From positions 1,062,501 through 1,126,500 of the forward strand of contig NW_023501042.1 of NCBI RefSeq assembly GCF_014066305.1: 64,000 bases of DNA, given 5' to 3'. Position 1 is the stretch's first letter. Every line of letters begins with the position of its first letter. Shown piece by piece: positions 1-12,330 of this stretch. The stretch comes from Letharia columbiana. Lineage: Eukaryota; Ascomycota; Lecanoromycetes; Lecanorales; Parmeliaceae. The notes under the pieces were generated by a model. The model worked only from the letters and a program-made list of their open reading frames with translations, did not search any database and was not told the origin of the DNA. A program made the translations under genes and the position numbers.

Positions 1-3000
1 ATAATCTCTTTCTTATTATTATTATATTTATAATTAAGATAAATATTAAGATAACGATTAATACTATTTATCTTAAGAAGTTAATTCTTAAATAGAAAGA
101 ATTTATATATATTATCTTTATTTAAATTAAAATTATATAAGATAGATTATATATATTACTACTTTATAACTATCTATATAGTTATAACTACTTCTTTATT
201 AATATCTCCTTTAATAGTTCTAATTAATAAATATTATATAATCTATTCTAAAAGATAAGAAATCTAATATAAATTAGATCTTTAGAGATAATAAGAGTAT
301 TAGCACTTATATAGTAAACGTCTTCGAATATTATTTATATAGATAATTTCTAGATATTCGACTTTTAAAGCTCGATAAACTTATTTATATAATAAGCTAT
401 ATTAAAAAATATTTTCTCGCGTAGTCTAGTAGCTAATAGAATAGTATATATAAGATTAATAGAGTTATATTAGTATTATTATATTAATCTTTCGATTCTC
501 TAATATTCTTATTATCTTCTATTCTTATAAAAGTAATAACTATTTTTCTAGAATAACTATTAAAGGCTTTTTTATTAATTATAGTAGTAATATATAGCGA
601 TAAATCTAGCGCTTTAGTGTATTAAGCTTTATTAATAAGATCTATATCGAGTTCAAGTTTATGATCTTATTATTCTCTATATTAACTCTCTCTATAAAAA
701 GCTTCTATAATTAGAAGACCTCTCTTAGACGTATATAGTCGATTCTTAAATATTCTAATTTCTTAAATTATAAATTTAATATTAGATATAGAGGTAATAG
801 TGAAAAGACATTCTTTTTATCTTATTATAGGATTATTTTATAGAATAGCGTTAATAAGAGTATCGTAGATAGTAGATATAGTAAGTAAGGGTATCGTAGA
901 TAAGGATATCGTAGGTAAGAAGTGTTATATAGAAGGGTAATAATGGCTCTTTATAGCCGTCGGATCTAGTAGGGCTATCTTATAATAGTAAATCCTTATT
1001 ATCGATATTATTAGAAGGCTCGAGATCTTTAAAATAGTTTAGAAGTATTAAGACGCGTATTTCTTAAGGTATATTTAGAACTTCGTTAGCTAATTATATA
1101 ATAATTAGAATTTATTATTATAAATATAAAGAGCCTATAATAAATAGATTCTTCTCTTTACTACTCTTTATATTTATCTTAATATTAAATATTAATTACT
1201 TTTATTTATTTATTTTCTACTTATCTAGACTTAAAGAAGCTATACTCTTATTCGAAAATACTTACTACTCTATTATATTACTTATATAAAAACCCTCTTC
1301 ACTAAAGACTTTTATAGTATATATAGGCGAGGGCGAATTATTCGTTAGACTAATATAATGCGAAGATATAATCTACTAATTTCTATAATCGTTATCTATA
1401 GTAGTAATATACGGGGATAAATTTTTAGACTTATTATCTCTAGGCTTATCGTCTTTAGACTTATCGTTCTTACTTAAGTTTTATATAAATATTTATAGAC
1501 TATTAATCTTTCGAAATTTAGAAGCTATAATAGTAATCGATATATATTTTAAAGGGGAAGTTATTTATAAATTTAAAAGAAAGTCGTAGAATCGCTTTTT
1601 ATAAGATTTATAGAAAGTCGCGGTCTTAGAGTAATCTTATTATAAAGTTATATATTCTTATTTAAGCCTTAAAAATCTTAAATTATAAATTTATCTAAGA
1701 TATAATATTTCGATAATATATATTACTTTTTCGTCGAGGATATTTTAAGAATAGTTTATTAATATATATAGTTAATCTAATATTTAACTACTATATCTAT
1801 ATATATTAAAGATTAAATATATAATCTATATTAAAGCTATCGAGTTTCTCTATAAAGATTATTAAAGTAGTTTTTAATTATTATTAGGGTGTATAGATTA
1901 TAATTAAAATATAATTATAAGAAAAAAAAAAGAGAGTCTTTATTAAAGGTTTTAAATAATATAATAATTGCTAGTAGAAGAAAGCTATAAGAAGTCTTTT
2001 ATAGTATTTATACTATAGCTTAGCATATTAATAATATTAATTATAGAATTAAATTATCTTTATATTAAAGATAAGATATAAAGAAAAAAAGTATATTATA
2101 ATAAGGGCTATAGTTATAGCTCTATAAATATACCTCTTATAAGAGGTTTTTATATATTAAGAATATTAGTATAATATAGAAGAAAGTATTTTATAGAGAG
2201 AGTAGCTTATATTTATAGCTATATATATTCTTCTTTTTTAGCTAGAAGAATATAGCGTAATATCTTATAAGGGGTTAGAATATTAGATATCTTATCTCTT
2301 CGACGCTAGATCTAAATTATTAATTCTTATTAATCTATTATTAACTAGTACTTAATCGCCTAGATCGATTTATTTAATTATCTTATTAACTAAATAAAAG
2401 ATAGGCGTAATTTAACTTAGCTATAGCTTTAGAGACCGCCTTCTTAATATTTCTCTATATTATAATATCGTTAAATATATCGATAACGTAGTACTTATAA
2501 AGATATATAACTTTAAAAGAATTATTAAATCGTTATACTCTATCTATAGTTTACTCTAAAACTTTAAAGTTCTATACGCTCTTAATTATATAAATATATT
2601 AATATCGTTATTATATATTTAAACTAATACTTTTAATAGTATATATTATTATATATATTATTACTTTATTATTTAATTCGTTAAATTAATCTATAATAAG
2701 ATTATATTCTTTTATCTTTTAAAAGATAGTAATCGTAATAATGTTAATATTAAGGATTTAAAAGACGGCGAATAGTAGTATAGTAATAGCTGGTAGTTAA
2801 TATTAGATAATATATTTCTTCTTATCTCTAATTATCTAGTATTATTAATAACGTTAATAAATAACTTCTATAAAAGACTTTATATTAATTATATATATCT
2901 ATTAGAAGCTTTTAATAGATTAATAGATAATTAGTATATAAGAAGCTTTATATAGAGGTAAGTAGAAGTCTTTAATAGAGATAAGTAGATAGAGATTTAT

Positions 3001-6000
3001 CTAACTTCGAATATTATCGAAATAAGAGCTTTAATCTTAGATTTACCGCTATAAAGTATAAATAGCAATTTTTTAAATATATTTAAATCTACTCTACTAT
3101 TAACTATTTAATAAAATTAATTAACAAAGTATATCTTATTTTCTAAAATAAACTTAATATTAGTTACTTTTAAGTTAAATTTCTAATTAATATAAGAGAA
3201 GTTTTAATTATATAGTAGTTATAGAGAGTTAATAATATATAATTAGCGACTACTTAGACTTTCTCTACTATATAAATCCTAATCTAATAATAATAAGCTT
3301 ATTAATAAACTTATTCTTTATCTCGCGATATTTCTTTTTCTCTCAATTATTATATATATAATTAATTATAATAATCTTAATAATTAATAAGACTTCTTTA
3401 ATACTAAATTCGATATAAAATAGAGATTTAATTAGATATTATATATCGAATAAGAACTTTTTTTTAAATTTATATTAGATAAGTATCTTTTATAATAAAA
3501 TTAACTCTTAGCGCGAAAATTTAGTTCTTTATAGTTTTAAAAGTAATATATAACTTAGCTACTAAATAGTTATCTATGAGATTAAATAAATTCTAATTCT
3601 TTATAAAATTAAGCTTTTTTAGCTATTTCGATTTTTATTAATAATCTACTTTTCTATATTTAATAAACGATATATAATTAACTTAATCTACGATTTCGTT
3701 AGATATAAAAAATATAGTTATAAGAATATAAAAATTGATATTAAGCTAGATTATACTTATAGCGCTTTTAACTATAAGAGACTTAATTAGATAAGCTTTA
3801 TTTAAGATAATAATATCGAAGTAATTCTTAAAACTATTCTTTTAATTTAAATTTAACTCTGTCTTTATCTTATCTATCTTAATTTTAGATATATATTATT
3901 AATTAATATAATAGCTTTATAAAGTCTAAGACTTATATTAATTTAAGAATATACTATAGCTAATAATTACGATTACTCTCAAATTTTATTTCTTTTTATT
4001 AAATATTAAATATATCTTAATAAGTTTATTCTAAATAGTCTTCTCGCTAGCGACTAAATTATAGCGTCTCTTATTATTATAATATTTATAGATTATAAAA
4101 ATCTTAAACGCGATAAATTTAATAATTCTAATTTATTATATAATAAGATATTTTAATATAACGATTAATATAGAGCTAATATAAGATCTTTTCTTAATTA
4201 ATTAATTAATATATATTTTTTATAACTAGATAATAGCTATTAATAAGCTTTAATAGTATATCTATAAAAGATCTTAAAAGTATTACTTATAGAAGGCTTT
4301 AATAGAAAGTATTAGATAGAGTAGATAAGCGGGCTTTATATAGAGAAAGCTTTATATAGCGTAATAAGGGGATATTTAGAGAATAAAAGGCTTTTATAAT
4401 CAGTATCTACTTATAGTAGCTATTTCTATAAAAATTTAGATCTTATTAAGACCTATTATATTTATAAGTATATATTTATATATATTTAGATTAGTATAAA
4501 ATAGAATAAGAGCCTTAATAGCTAAAGATTACTAGAATTATAGTTATTAAGAAAGTATTATATCTAATATTCGAAATATTATACACTTCTCTTATTATTC
4601 GATCTTTAGAAAATTATAAGAATTCTTTAAATCTTCGCGTTAATAATCGAGATTATTAAAATATTTTTACTATTTATTAAACTCTCTAATAGTATCCTCT
4701 ATAAATAACTAATAAATAATACTATTCTAATTTAAGTCTTTTTATATACTATATTAATTATAGCTAAGACTTTATATTAATTAATTAATCAAGATTTTAA
4801 ATAATAATTATAGAGTCGTATAGTATTTTAAAATTATAATTAGCTATAATAATCTAATTAATTAATTAATACTTTTAGAAGTATTCTTTAATATTCAAAA
4901 ATAAGTAAGCTATTTTTTATAGTTATACGCTCGGCGTTTATAAGAGTTAGCGAATTTTTAAAGTAATCTCTCGCGATAATATTTAGAATATCTAAAGATA
5001 AGTATTTATCTTTAATACATTAAAATGTAAGCTCCTTCGCGAATAACGATATAATTTTATTAAATAAATCGATATTAATAGACGCGTTATTATTAAGCCT
5101 TAATTAAATTAATTATTTCTATTTTTTTAATATTAGAAATTATAGGATATATAGTCTTTATCTCTAATAATAGCTACGAGTAATAAATTATCTATAAAAA
5201 GCTTTAATCTAGATTTCGAGGTTTTTAGTAGTTTTTTAATTTCTATAAAAGATGTTAAGTTAGGCTTTAAAGTCTTTAATAGCTTTTTCTTAGCTCTAGC
5301 GAGCGCGTAGTTAAATTTCTTATATTTTATAAATATTTATATCTAATTATTAATCTTATTATCTAAGAGTCTTTTATTAAAGAATAGATTATTAATATTC
5401 TTAATATTCGCGTAATAGATTTTAAATAGTATTATAATTATATAATTGATTTTATTTTACTTAATTTTATTTAATTAATAACTAGAGAATTTATTACTCT
5501 CGGAATTCACTCTTCGATAATTATATATCTTTTAATATTATTTAGTAAAGACTCTCTTTTTCGATTATTATCTTTATTTAAGACTTTCTTCTATTAAGAA
5601 AAGATCTACTTCTTAATATACTCTTCGAAATATAATTAAAATAGGCCTCCGCGTAGATATATTCTTATTTTATTTACTTTAGTAAATTCTAAAGCTAAAA
5701 TTAGAAGAGATTTATTTTTTTATAATAGAGTCTTTTTTTAAGTATTTATAATCTAATTCGATATAGCGGATATAGATTACTACTAAAGGCTTCGATAAAT
5801 AATTAAAAACTTTAATATATATCTTAGAAAAGTAATTATAATAATAAAGCTTTTTATATAGATAGATCTTTTATTAAAAAATAAAGCTTAAATTTAAGAG
5901 TATAGATTAGAAGATAAAGATTTAAGAGTTAGAAAGGCGATAATAATAATTAGCGCGTAATTTTTAAAAAAGTAAATAAGTAATATTAGAATTCTAGAAG

Positions 6001-8456
6001 GAATATTTAGATATATAAAGAATACGACTATATATAATAGTAGTAATTAATAAATTATACTTTATTATAATACTTATTATAATACTATTTATATTATTAA
6101 TATAAGATTAAAATATTATATAATACTCTAATTTTATTTTATAGAGAGAAGATAGTAGAAAATAAAGCTTTTTATATAGTTTCTCTAAATAGTAATAATA
6201 TAACTTCTATACGCTAGGCGGAGAAGCTATATCTTATATTTTTAATATTTAAATATATTCTATATTTCGTTCTCTATATATATTTCGAATATTAGTTATT
6301 TCTAAATATTATCTCTTATTTATTTAAATAATTAATATCGAAGATTATAGCTTAAGAATCTTAATAATAAAATTTATAAAAGGCTTTATAATAGGTTTTA
6401 TAAAGGGCTATTATAGATAATAAACGAAGTATAATTAAGATATTTAAATCTTAGATATCGAGGGTATTTAGATCTAGTCGAAATTATATATTAGAACGCG
6501 TTATAAAAGTTAATAATAACGGCGATTTAAGAAATAAACTCGGTTAATTAAGATTTATATATAATTCGCGTTATTATAGAAGAGATATAAATAAGAATAT
6601 ATTAAATAATAACGAAGTATCTTCATTTAGTAGTTTAGGAAAATCGATAGATATCTTTTAAGAATATCTTAAATTTTATTAAATTTATATTATAGTATAA
6701 ATCTTAATTTTTATTATCGAAGAAGATTATAATAGGCTTTACTATATCGAAAGTCTTAATAATTTAAAAATTTAAAGTTTATATCTACTTTAAAGATTTT
6801 ATAGAAGGCTTTTATAGATTTAAGCTTAACTTCTTAAATCTAAATTATCAAATATATTAAAGCTATTTTTAATTACTATATAATTTTTTTTATTTTCCTT
6901 TTTAAAGTTTAATATAATCTCTAATTTATTTAGATAATTGAAGATAATAGAAAAAATATTAAAGGCTTTGATAGAGAATATTAGAAATAAGAGAATTAGA
7001 GATAAAAGGATTAGAGATAAGAGAATTAGAAATAGATAAGAAAGTAAGAAGAAATTTAAAGATAAGAGAAGTCGTAGTAACTTAATTATAACTTTACTTT
7101 TTAATATAAGTTAAAGCTAGTATAGTATAAAGAATAGATATTAATATTAGTAAGTTAAAGAAAATAAAGATTAAAAAGAGTAAGAAAGGGGCTATAACTT
7201 AGCTGAATATTCTTATTAAGCGCTACTTTTTAGTATATCTATCGAATATATATATAAATAAGTTATTATAAGAGATATTTTTAAGAATAAAGATCTGAGT
7301 ACTTAGTCTATAAGAAGGCGAAGATATATATATAACGAATATATAAGTAATAAAAGGCTTATATTTTAGTCGCGATATTAATATAGATATAACGTTAAAT
7401 ATATTATACTAGACTTATAAAGTCTATATAGTTAATAATACTTTAGATATTTTCGAAGATTAAGGCGGAGATTTAAAGCGAGTTTAATATCTTTTAATTA
7501 AAGACGATATTTAAATTTAGAATTAAGGCTATTAACTTTAATAATATAAAATCTAAAGAAATACGCTTTTTAAAATATAAGTATATTTATTAAAGACTTC
7601 GATAGCTAGCTAATAACTATTAGATATCTTTTTATAATTAATAATCTATTAATAACTTATAGAACTTTATAAAGATAATCTTAGTAATCTTAATCTAATT
7701 AAGTATACTCGCATATATCTTCTTAATATATTCGATACTCTTTATTAAAGAAAGAAGTTCTTATACTCTCTTAATTACTTTTTAAAGTATATTATCCTAC
7801 GCGCGATTTAATATAAGCGTTATTAAAGATTAAATATTAATTAGAACTTCTAATACTTTATATAGATTAGATATCTAAAGAAATAAATAAAGAGTATAAA
7901 GACTTAAATATGCTAAAGGAAGAGTTGAAGATAAATGATAAAAAGGATAAAGATGATAGTAACGGAGATAAAGAGGATTAAGAAGAGGGGATAACGATAT
8001 TATATAGAAAGACGAAGATACTAAGTAAGATAAACCTTTACTATAAGACTATATAGCTATTTTTATATTATATAACTTATATAATAATATATATATTAAA
8101 GACTTTAGTAGGCGATATACTAATAGGGTATTACTTTTATTCTAACTTTATTTAATATTACTTCTATACGTTATAATTATTACTACTATTAATTCTATAG
8201 TAAACTTCGAATAGTATTATTTTTAAGTTACTTTAAGTAAGATACTCTATATAGTAAGTAATATCTTCATAGATCATCTTTACTTTCTAGATTATCTTTA
8301 GTTTTTAGATCTGTCTTTAATTTCTAGATCGTCTTTAGATCGTCTTTAGACCGTCTTTAGATCGTATTTAAACGCTATTAAAACGATATCTAGACTGTAC
8401 TTAGATTATATCTAGACTATAGACGGTATTAACTCATCTATATATCGTCTAAAGAA
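1..8456. repeat. RIP-degraded AT-rich repeat block, unassigned
   Basis: Extremely AT-rich sequence in which CA and TG are nearly absent while TA is abundant and CG persists, the mark of repeat-induced point mutation acting on CpA. All six frames are full of stops. I looked for reverse transcriptase, integrase and transposase motifs and recognised none. Short lysine/glutamate-rich stretches (for example near 7000-7090 and 7900-8000) may be remnants of gag-like or coiled-coil segments. No gene can be supported. The block ends where similarity to copia copy B begins, at about 8457. Confidence 0.7.
8288..8372. repeat. 11-bp tandem repeat
   Basis: At least four consecutive units of the form GATCGTCTTTA, with variants (GACCGTCTTTA, GATCGTATTTA) and weaker copies on the left. 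The array lies just upstream of the copia A integrase relic, outside the part shared with copia B, so it is not part of that family as far as can be seen. Confidence 0.75.
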
Positions 8457-8599
8457 ATTAACGAAGAAACTCTTAATCTTTAATATATCTATATAGATTA
8501 TTTAGAGTATTAAAATATTTAAAAGCTTATTAAATTATTTAAAAGTATAAATCTTATTAAAAAGATTATAAGAATAAAGTCTTACGCTTTATATACTAT

Positions 8600-9260
8600 T
8601 AAAAAGATAAAGAATATATTATATAAATCTTATATTCGCCCGGGGGAAAGATTAAATAATTTGATTTATATCGATATCTATAATTTTATTACCTCGCGCG
8701 GCTTCGATAAAAAAAATACTTTATTATCTTTCTAAATAACTACGATAAACGCTTTAAGATTAAGATTATCGAATAAAAGAGCGATATTTTTATCGCTTTT
8801 AAGCGCTTTTAGCTCTATAATAAATATAACAACTTTATTATTAAATACCTACGAAGCGATTATAAAGACGAGTATAAGAATTATAATTTCGATATCTATT
8901 ATATTAATTATAATATTATTTAAAAGCTAATTTAATTAGGAAACCTCGAATAAAATAGAGTTATTAAACGACTTAATTAAACTCTCTTTAATATTATTAA
9001 TATTATTATAGAGGATATTAGTATTAATTAAAAGTTTTAGCTAGAGCTTATAATAATAATAAATTATTTTTATAATTATAACTCTATTATCGATTATAAA
9101 TTTATTTTATATAAGACTTATACTAAATATAAACTCTATCTAATATATATTAGATATATTAAAATTAAGAGCTTCGCTATAATAAGAAGACTAGCTATTA
9201 GATAAAAGAAAGAATAATATCGCATTTAAGAAGATATTCTTATAGACTATAATAATAATT
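8600..9260 (+). pseudogene. copia integrase core relic
   Basis: Conceptual reading shows the copia integrase core with many stops: a stretch like LRSDYKDEY (the LRSDNGGEF region carrying a catalytic Asp), followed by a segment corresponding to the PEQNGVAERLNRTL motif and the region after it. Order and spacing are those of Ty1/copia integrase. In copia elements integrase precedes reverse transcriptase, and the RT of this same copy is found beyond the gypsy insertion at 21180. All frames are broken, consistent with RIP turning CAA, CAG and TGG into stops. Confidence 0.75.
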
Positions 9261-9268
9261 ATATTTAT

Positions 9269-9273
9269 TAAAT
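9269..9273. repeat. gypsy target-site duplication, left (TAAAT)
   Basis: Five-base target duplication of the gypsy element, paired with CAAAT at 20587-20591. The single difference is a CpA to TpA change. The uninterrupted site, one copy only, is at 25610-25614 (complement) in copia B. Confidence 0.85.
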
Positions 9274-9461
9274 TATTATGGATTATGCTTAGGTAGGAGC
9301 TATAGATAGAAGCTAATGACTAATAACTTGATATATTAGATGTATTTAGGCAACCAGATCTCATAGAGAAGAATTATCTTTTTAATTACTCAAGAAACGT
9401 CTTTCTTAGAAAACATCTTCCTCAGAAATAAGATTTCTAAGAATCTTACGTTATCTTAATA
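9274..9461 (+). repeat. gypsy copy 1 5' LTR
   Basis: 188 bp, beginning TATTATGG (TG mutated to TA) and ending CTTAATA (CA mutated to TA). Direct repeat of 20399-20586 and inverted repeat of 34789-34969. Confidence 0.88.
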
Positions 9462-9639
9462 GTAATAGTAATATCTATATAGTAGTAGTCACTATATAAT
9501 GGCTTACTGCTAGAAATTAATAGAGTCCTTTATTAACACTAATCCGAAGTTAAGGATCCCCATACTTCTTAAAGCAAAGAATTCTTATACTTCTTCAAAT
9601 ATAAGAACGAAGAATCTTCATATTTCTTTATTTTCCGCT

Positions 9640-10783
9640 ACTTCTATATATTTATTAAGCTAACTTTCTATAATATAATTATTTAGACCTAATAGCTACG
9701 AGATTTTATTATCTTCGATTATTAAGTAAGCTTTCTTATTAACGAAACTACTCGAAGAGTTATTTAATATCTTATTAAGGATATCTTTAAACCCGCTAGA
9801 TTAATATTATTATCATCGAGAGATTAATAAACACGATCTTATTCTTTATTACTCGATTCGCTTTTCTAGTAGACTTAGTTAGAAGATTAAATAATCGACC
9901 GTGCTATTCTAAGAATAGTACTCTATTTCTTTTAAAAATCTACGACTTAAGAACGCCGTCTTTTCGATTTCTTATCTATTAACAATACTCTAGAAGTAGA
10001 AAGATATACCCCTTTAGAGTAAGCTATAGATATCTCGCCTACTAGATCTTTAAGCAGTAATTCTTAATTTATTACTAAGTCCGGCGATCTATAACGTCGT
10101 TTACTAGAAATCTCAAATATCTTTATTAATAAGATTATTCGTCGTCGTAATAATAGTAGAATAATAGACGAAGGATTCGAAGTAGACTTTTAAGCTATTA
10201 ATATAAAAGCAATTATTACTAGTGTTATTAATCGCTATATAAGAAATTATCTAAATCTAGAATTTTCTAACTTATTAGATTCACTAAGAAATCTAGAGTA
10301 GAATATTACTAACGAAAGTAATAAAAGTAATAGATCTCGCTTTCTTAGCAGCGATATTAAATTTTTCGATTCTTTCTATAATAATAAATCTTCTAATACG
10401 ATAATAGATATAGAATATATCGGGAAAGAAATCTATTTTCGAGATATTACTATCTTTATCGATAGAATTAAGAATATTATAAGAGTTAAGAATATAGAGC
10501 TACTACGAAATAACTTATAAATCTATCTTCGAGATAAAGCACTTGAGTAGTATATATGTTAGCTTATTAATAATAAGAAGTATTTACTAATTTATAATAA
10601 TAACGTTAAAAAATAAAGTGCTATTTTACTTAAGAGATTCGAGTTTATTAAAGTATCGAGAATAATTATTATTATTAAAAAATGATATATATTTAATAAT
10701 GTTATAAAACATCGTAAGTCACGTAAATATACTATAATTATTATTAAGATTACTAAGATAGTAAAACTCGATAATAAATATAA
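9640..10783 (+). pseudogene. gypsy copy 1 gag relic, N-terminal part
   Basis: Conceptual reading toward 10440-10770 shows helical, charged gag-like sequence, with segments resembling RDKALEWYICEL and HRKSRKYT. It is interrupted by the MULE at 10784 and resumes at 14826. The reverse complement of 33063-34620 is the same segment in gypsy copy 2. This half keeps more CA/TG than the pol half. Frames are broken. Confidence 0.7.
10775..10783. repeat. MULE target-site duplication, left
   Basis: Nine bases TAAATATAA, repeated exactly at 14817-14825. The empty site with a single copy is at 33054-33062 (complement) in gypsy copy 2. Confidence 0.9.
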
Positions 10784-10852
10784 GGGTTATACTACGTATA
10801 CACCCCTTTTTGCTACATATATACCCCTTTCTACTACATGTACACCCCCCTC
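10784..10852. repeat. MULE left terminal inverted repeat
   Basis: 69 bp containing three stacked copies of a motif like CTAC-RTRTAYACCCC spaced about 20-21 bp. The same triple is present in the right terminus. Confidence 0.9.
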
Positions 10853-10859
10853 TATATTA

Positions 10860-12330
10860 CTATTATTTCAAAGAAGATTTACCGTACTAAGCTATCTCCC
10901 CAACGTTTTTAGAGAGGAACCCTCGGAATAAGTCGGGCGTAGGGCAATTTGGGTGAGGAAGTAGCTGAATGGAAGGGCTAGAAGAGGGAGTAGAGGTAGC
11001 GAAGAGAGAGTAGAGGTAGCCGTTCTTCTGAGATAGTATTTGAAGAAATATTTAAAAGTAACTTAAGATTATTGAAGTTTCTTATATATAAAAAGCATTT
11101 ATACGCGAATTTTAGGCGTAGCGCAGTTTAAGTATCTAGAGAAGCTTTCGTATTAATAAGTTAAACATTTAAAACATCTTAAATAGCACTGTATTAAGAG
11201 ATAAAAAAACGATAAAGCAAGCAGTTAGTGGGGTTCTCCTGACTACTCTCTGTGGTAGCTTTTAAAATTTTGGTAGCACTTCAGGTTGTGGAGGCCACTC
11301 AAAAAATTTGGTGTAGAACAAGTCCTTAAGGACTCTATAACTGTACTCCCTGTACGTCGCGATCATGGATAACTGAACTATGCTAGAAACACGTTATTAA
11401 TCGACTTATTAATAGATCTTAGTGCGTGAGTTCAGAAGGATGTAGTGGAGTGAGGTTTTGTCTAATGCCCGCCCGATGCTCGCAATTTAGCCCACTTAAC
11501 CCACTTAGCTTACTCTTATTAGTATATACTACTAAAGAAATCCGAAGGAAGAGGATAAAGAGGATAGAAGGGAGGAAGAGGAGAAAGAGGAGATAGACGG
11601 TCGATGATAAAGGGTTACTACTTAGTCGAGGGTTAATCGTGAGGTGAAAGAAGGAAGAATTATATAAAACTAAATGACTCAAATAGCTTAAAAACACTAT
11701 GTTCGAGGATTAGCCGAACCGTATACTGATTCTTAGTGTCAAATCTACTTATCTGTAGAGGTCCAGCTATTAGAGTACCGCCTTATCACCCTGTTATTAG
11801 GCTGGCCCTAAGCCTCCACACCCACCTTCTAATCTCGCGAATCCTCCTCTTTTAGATTTAAGTCGTCGCGATCGCTAAGTAAGCGGTCTTGTTAATAGAG
11901 GATTCGTAGGTATTCGATGCTTAGGGTTATACTTCTTCTAGTAGCTAAGTACTCGTTCTGGCGAGTGTCTTAATAGGTTCGATTTATACTCCTTATTAGT
12001 GTCAGATACCGCTTAACCTTGAAAACGCTCGGCGATAGATCTGAATCGGTCGGGCTTTATGAATGGTCTATCGATCGACGTGTCGAAATGAGGAGGAGGA
12101 GGGATGTCATCTATACTCGTAGCGTAATTATACTGTTGTCTAGTAAGCTTGTAGGGTACCCGCAGAGCCTATTACTTTCGCCACTTGACTGCGTCTTCTT
12201 TAACACCTTCAGGATCCCTTTATCGATTCTATATGTGATTATCAAGAGACTTCTATAGGTAACCGCCGAAGTTATCCACTCCTAAATTCACTCGTATCCT
12301 TCGTTCTTTAAGCTGGGGGTCTTCTGACAC
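10860..12330. other. MULE internal non-coding stretch
   Basis: Between the left terminus and the 3' end of the transposase relic. Open stretches at 11419-11697 (-) and 12019-12258 (+) have no recognisable domain and are not supported as genes. The segment near 11220-11400 is close to normal composition. I see no further structure. Confidence 0.5.

Larger units (their letters stand above)
8457..9273 (+). mobile_element. Ty1/copia element A, left part (integrase region)
   Basis: RIP-mutated copia relic that matches the reverse complement of about 25610-26420 in copia B. Its right edge is the 5-bp target duplication TAAAT (9269-9273) of the gypsy element inserted at 9274. Copia A resumes at 20587 after that insertion. 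Upstream of 8457 the similarity to copia B stops, so the gag end of this copy is missing or replaced. Confidence 0.85.

Noticed and set aside
11419..12258. Small frames inside the MULE (11419-11697 minus, 12019-12258 plus)
   Set aside because: Low-complexity or unremarkable sequences within the transposon, not part of the transposase reading.
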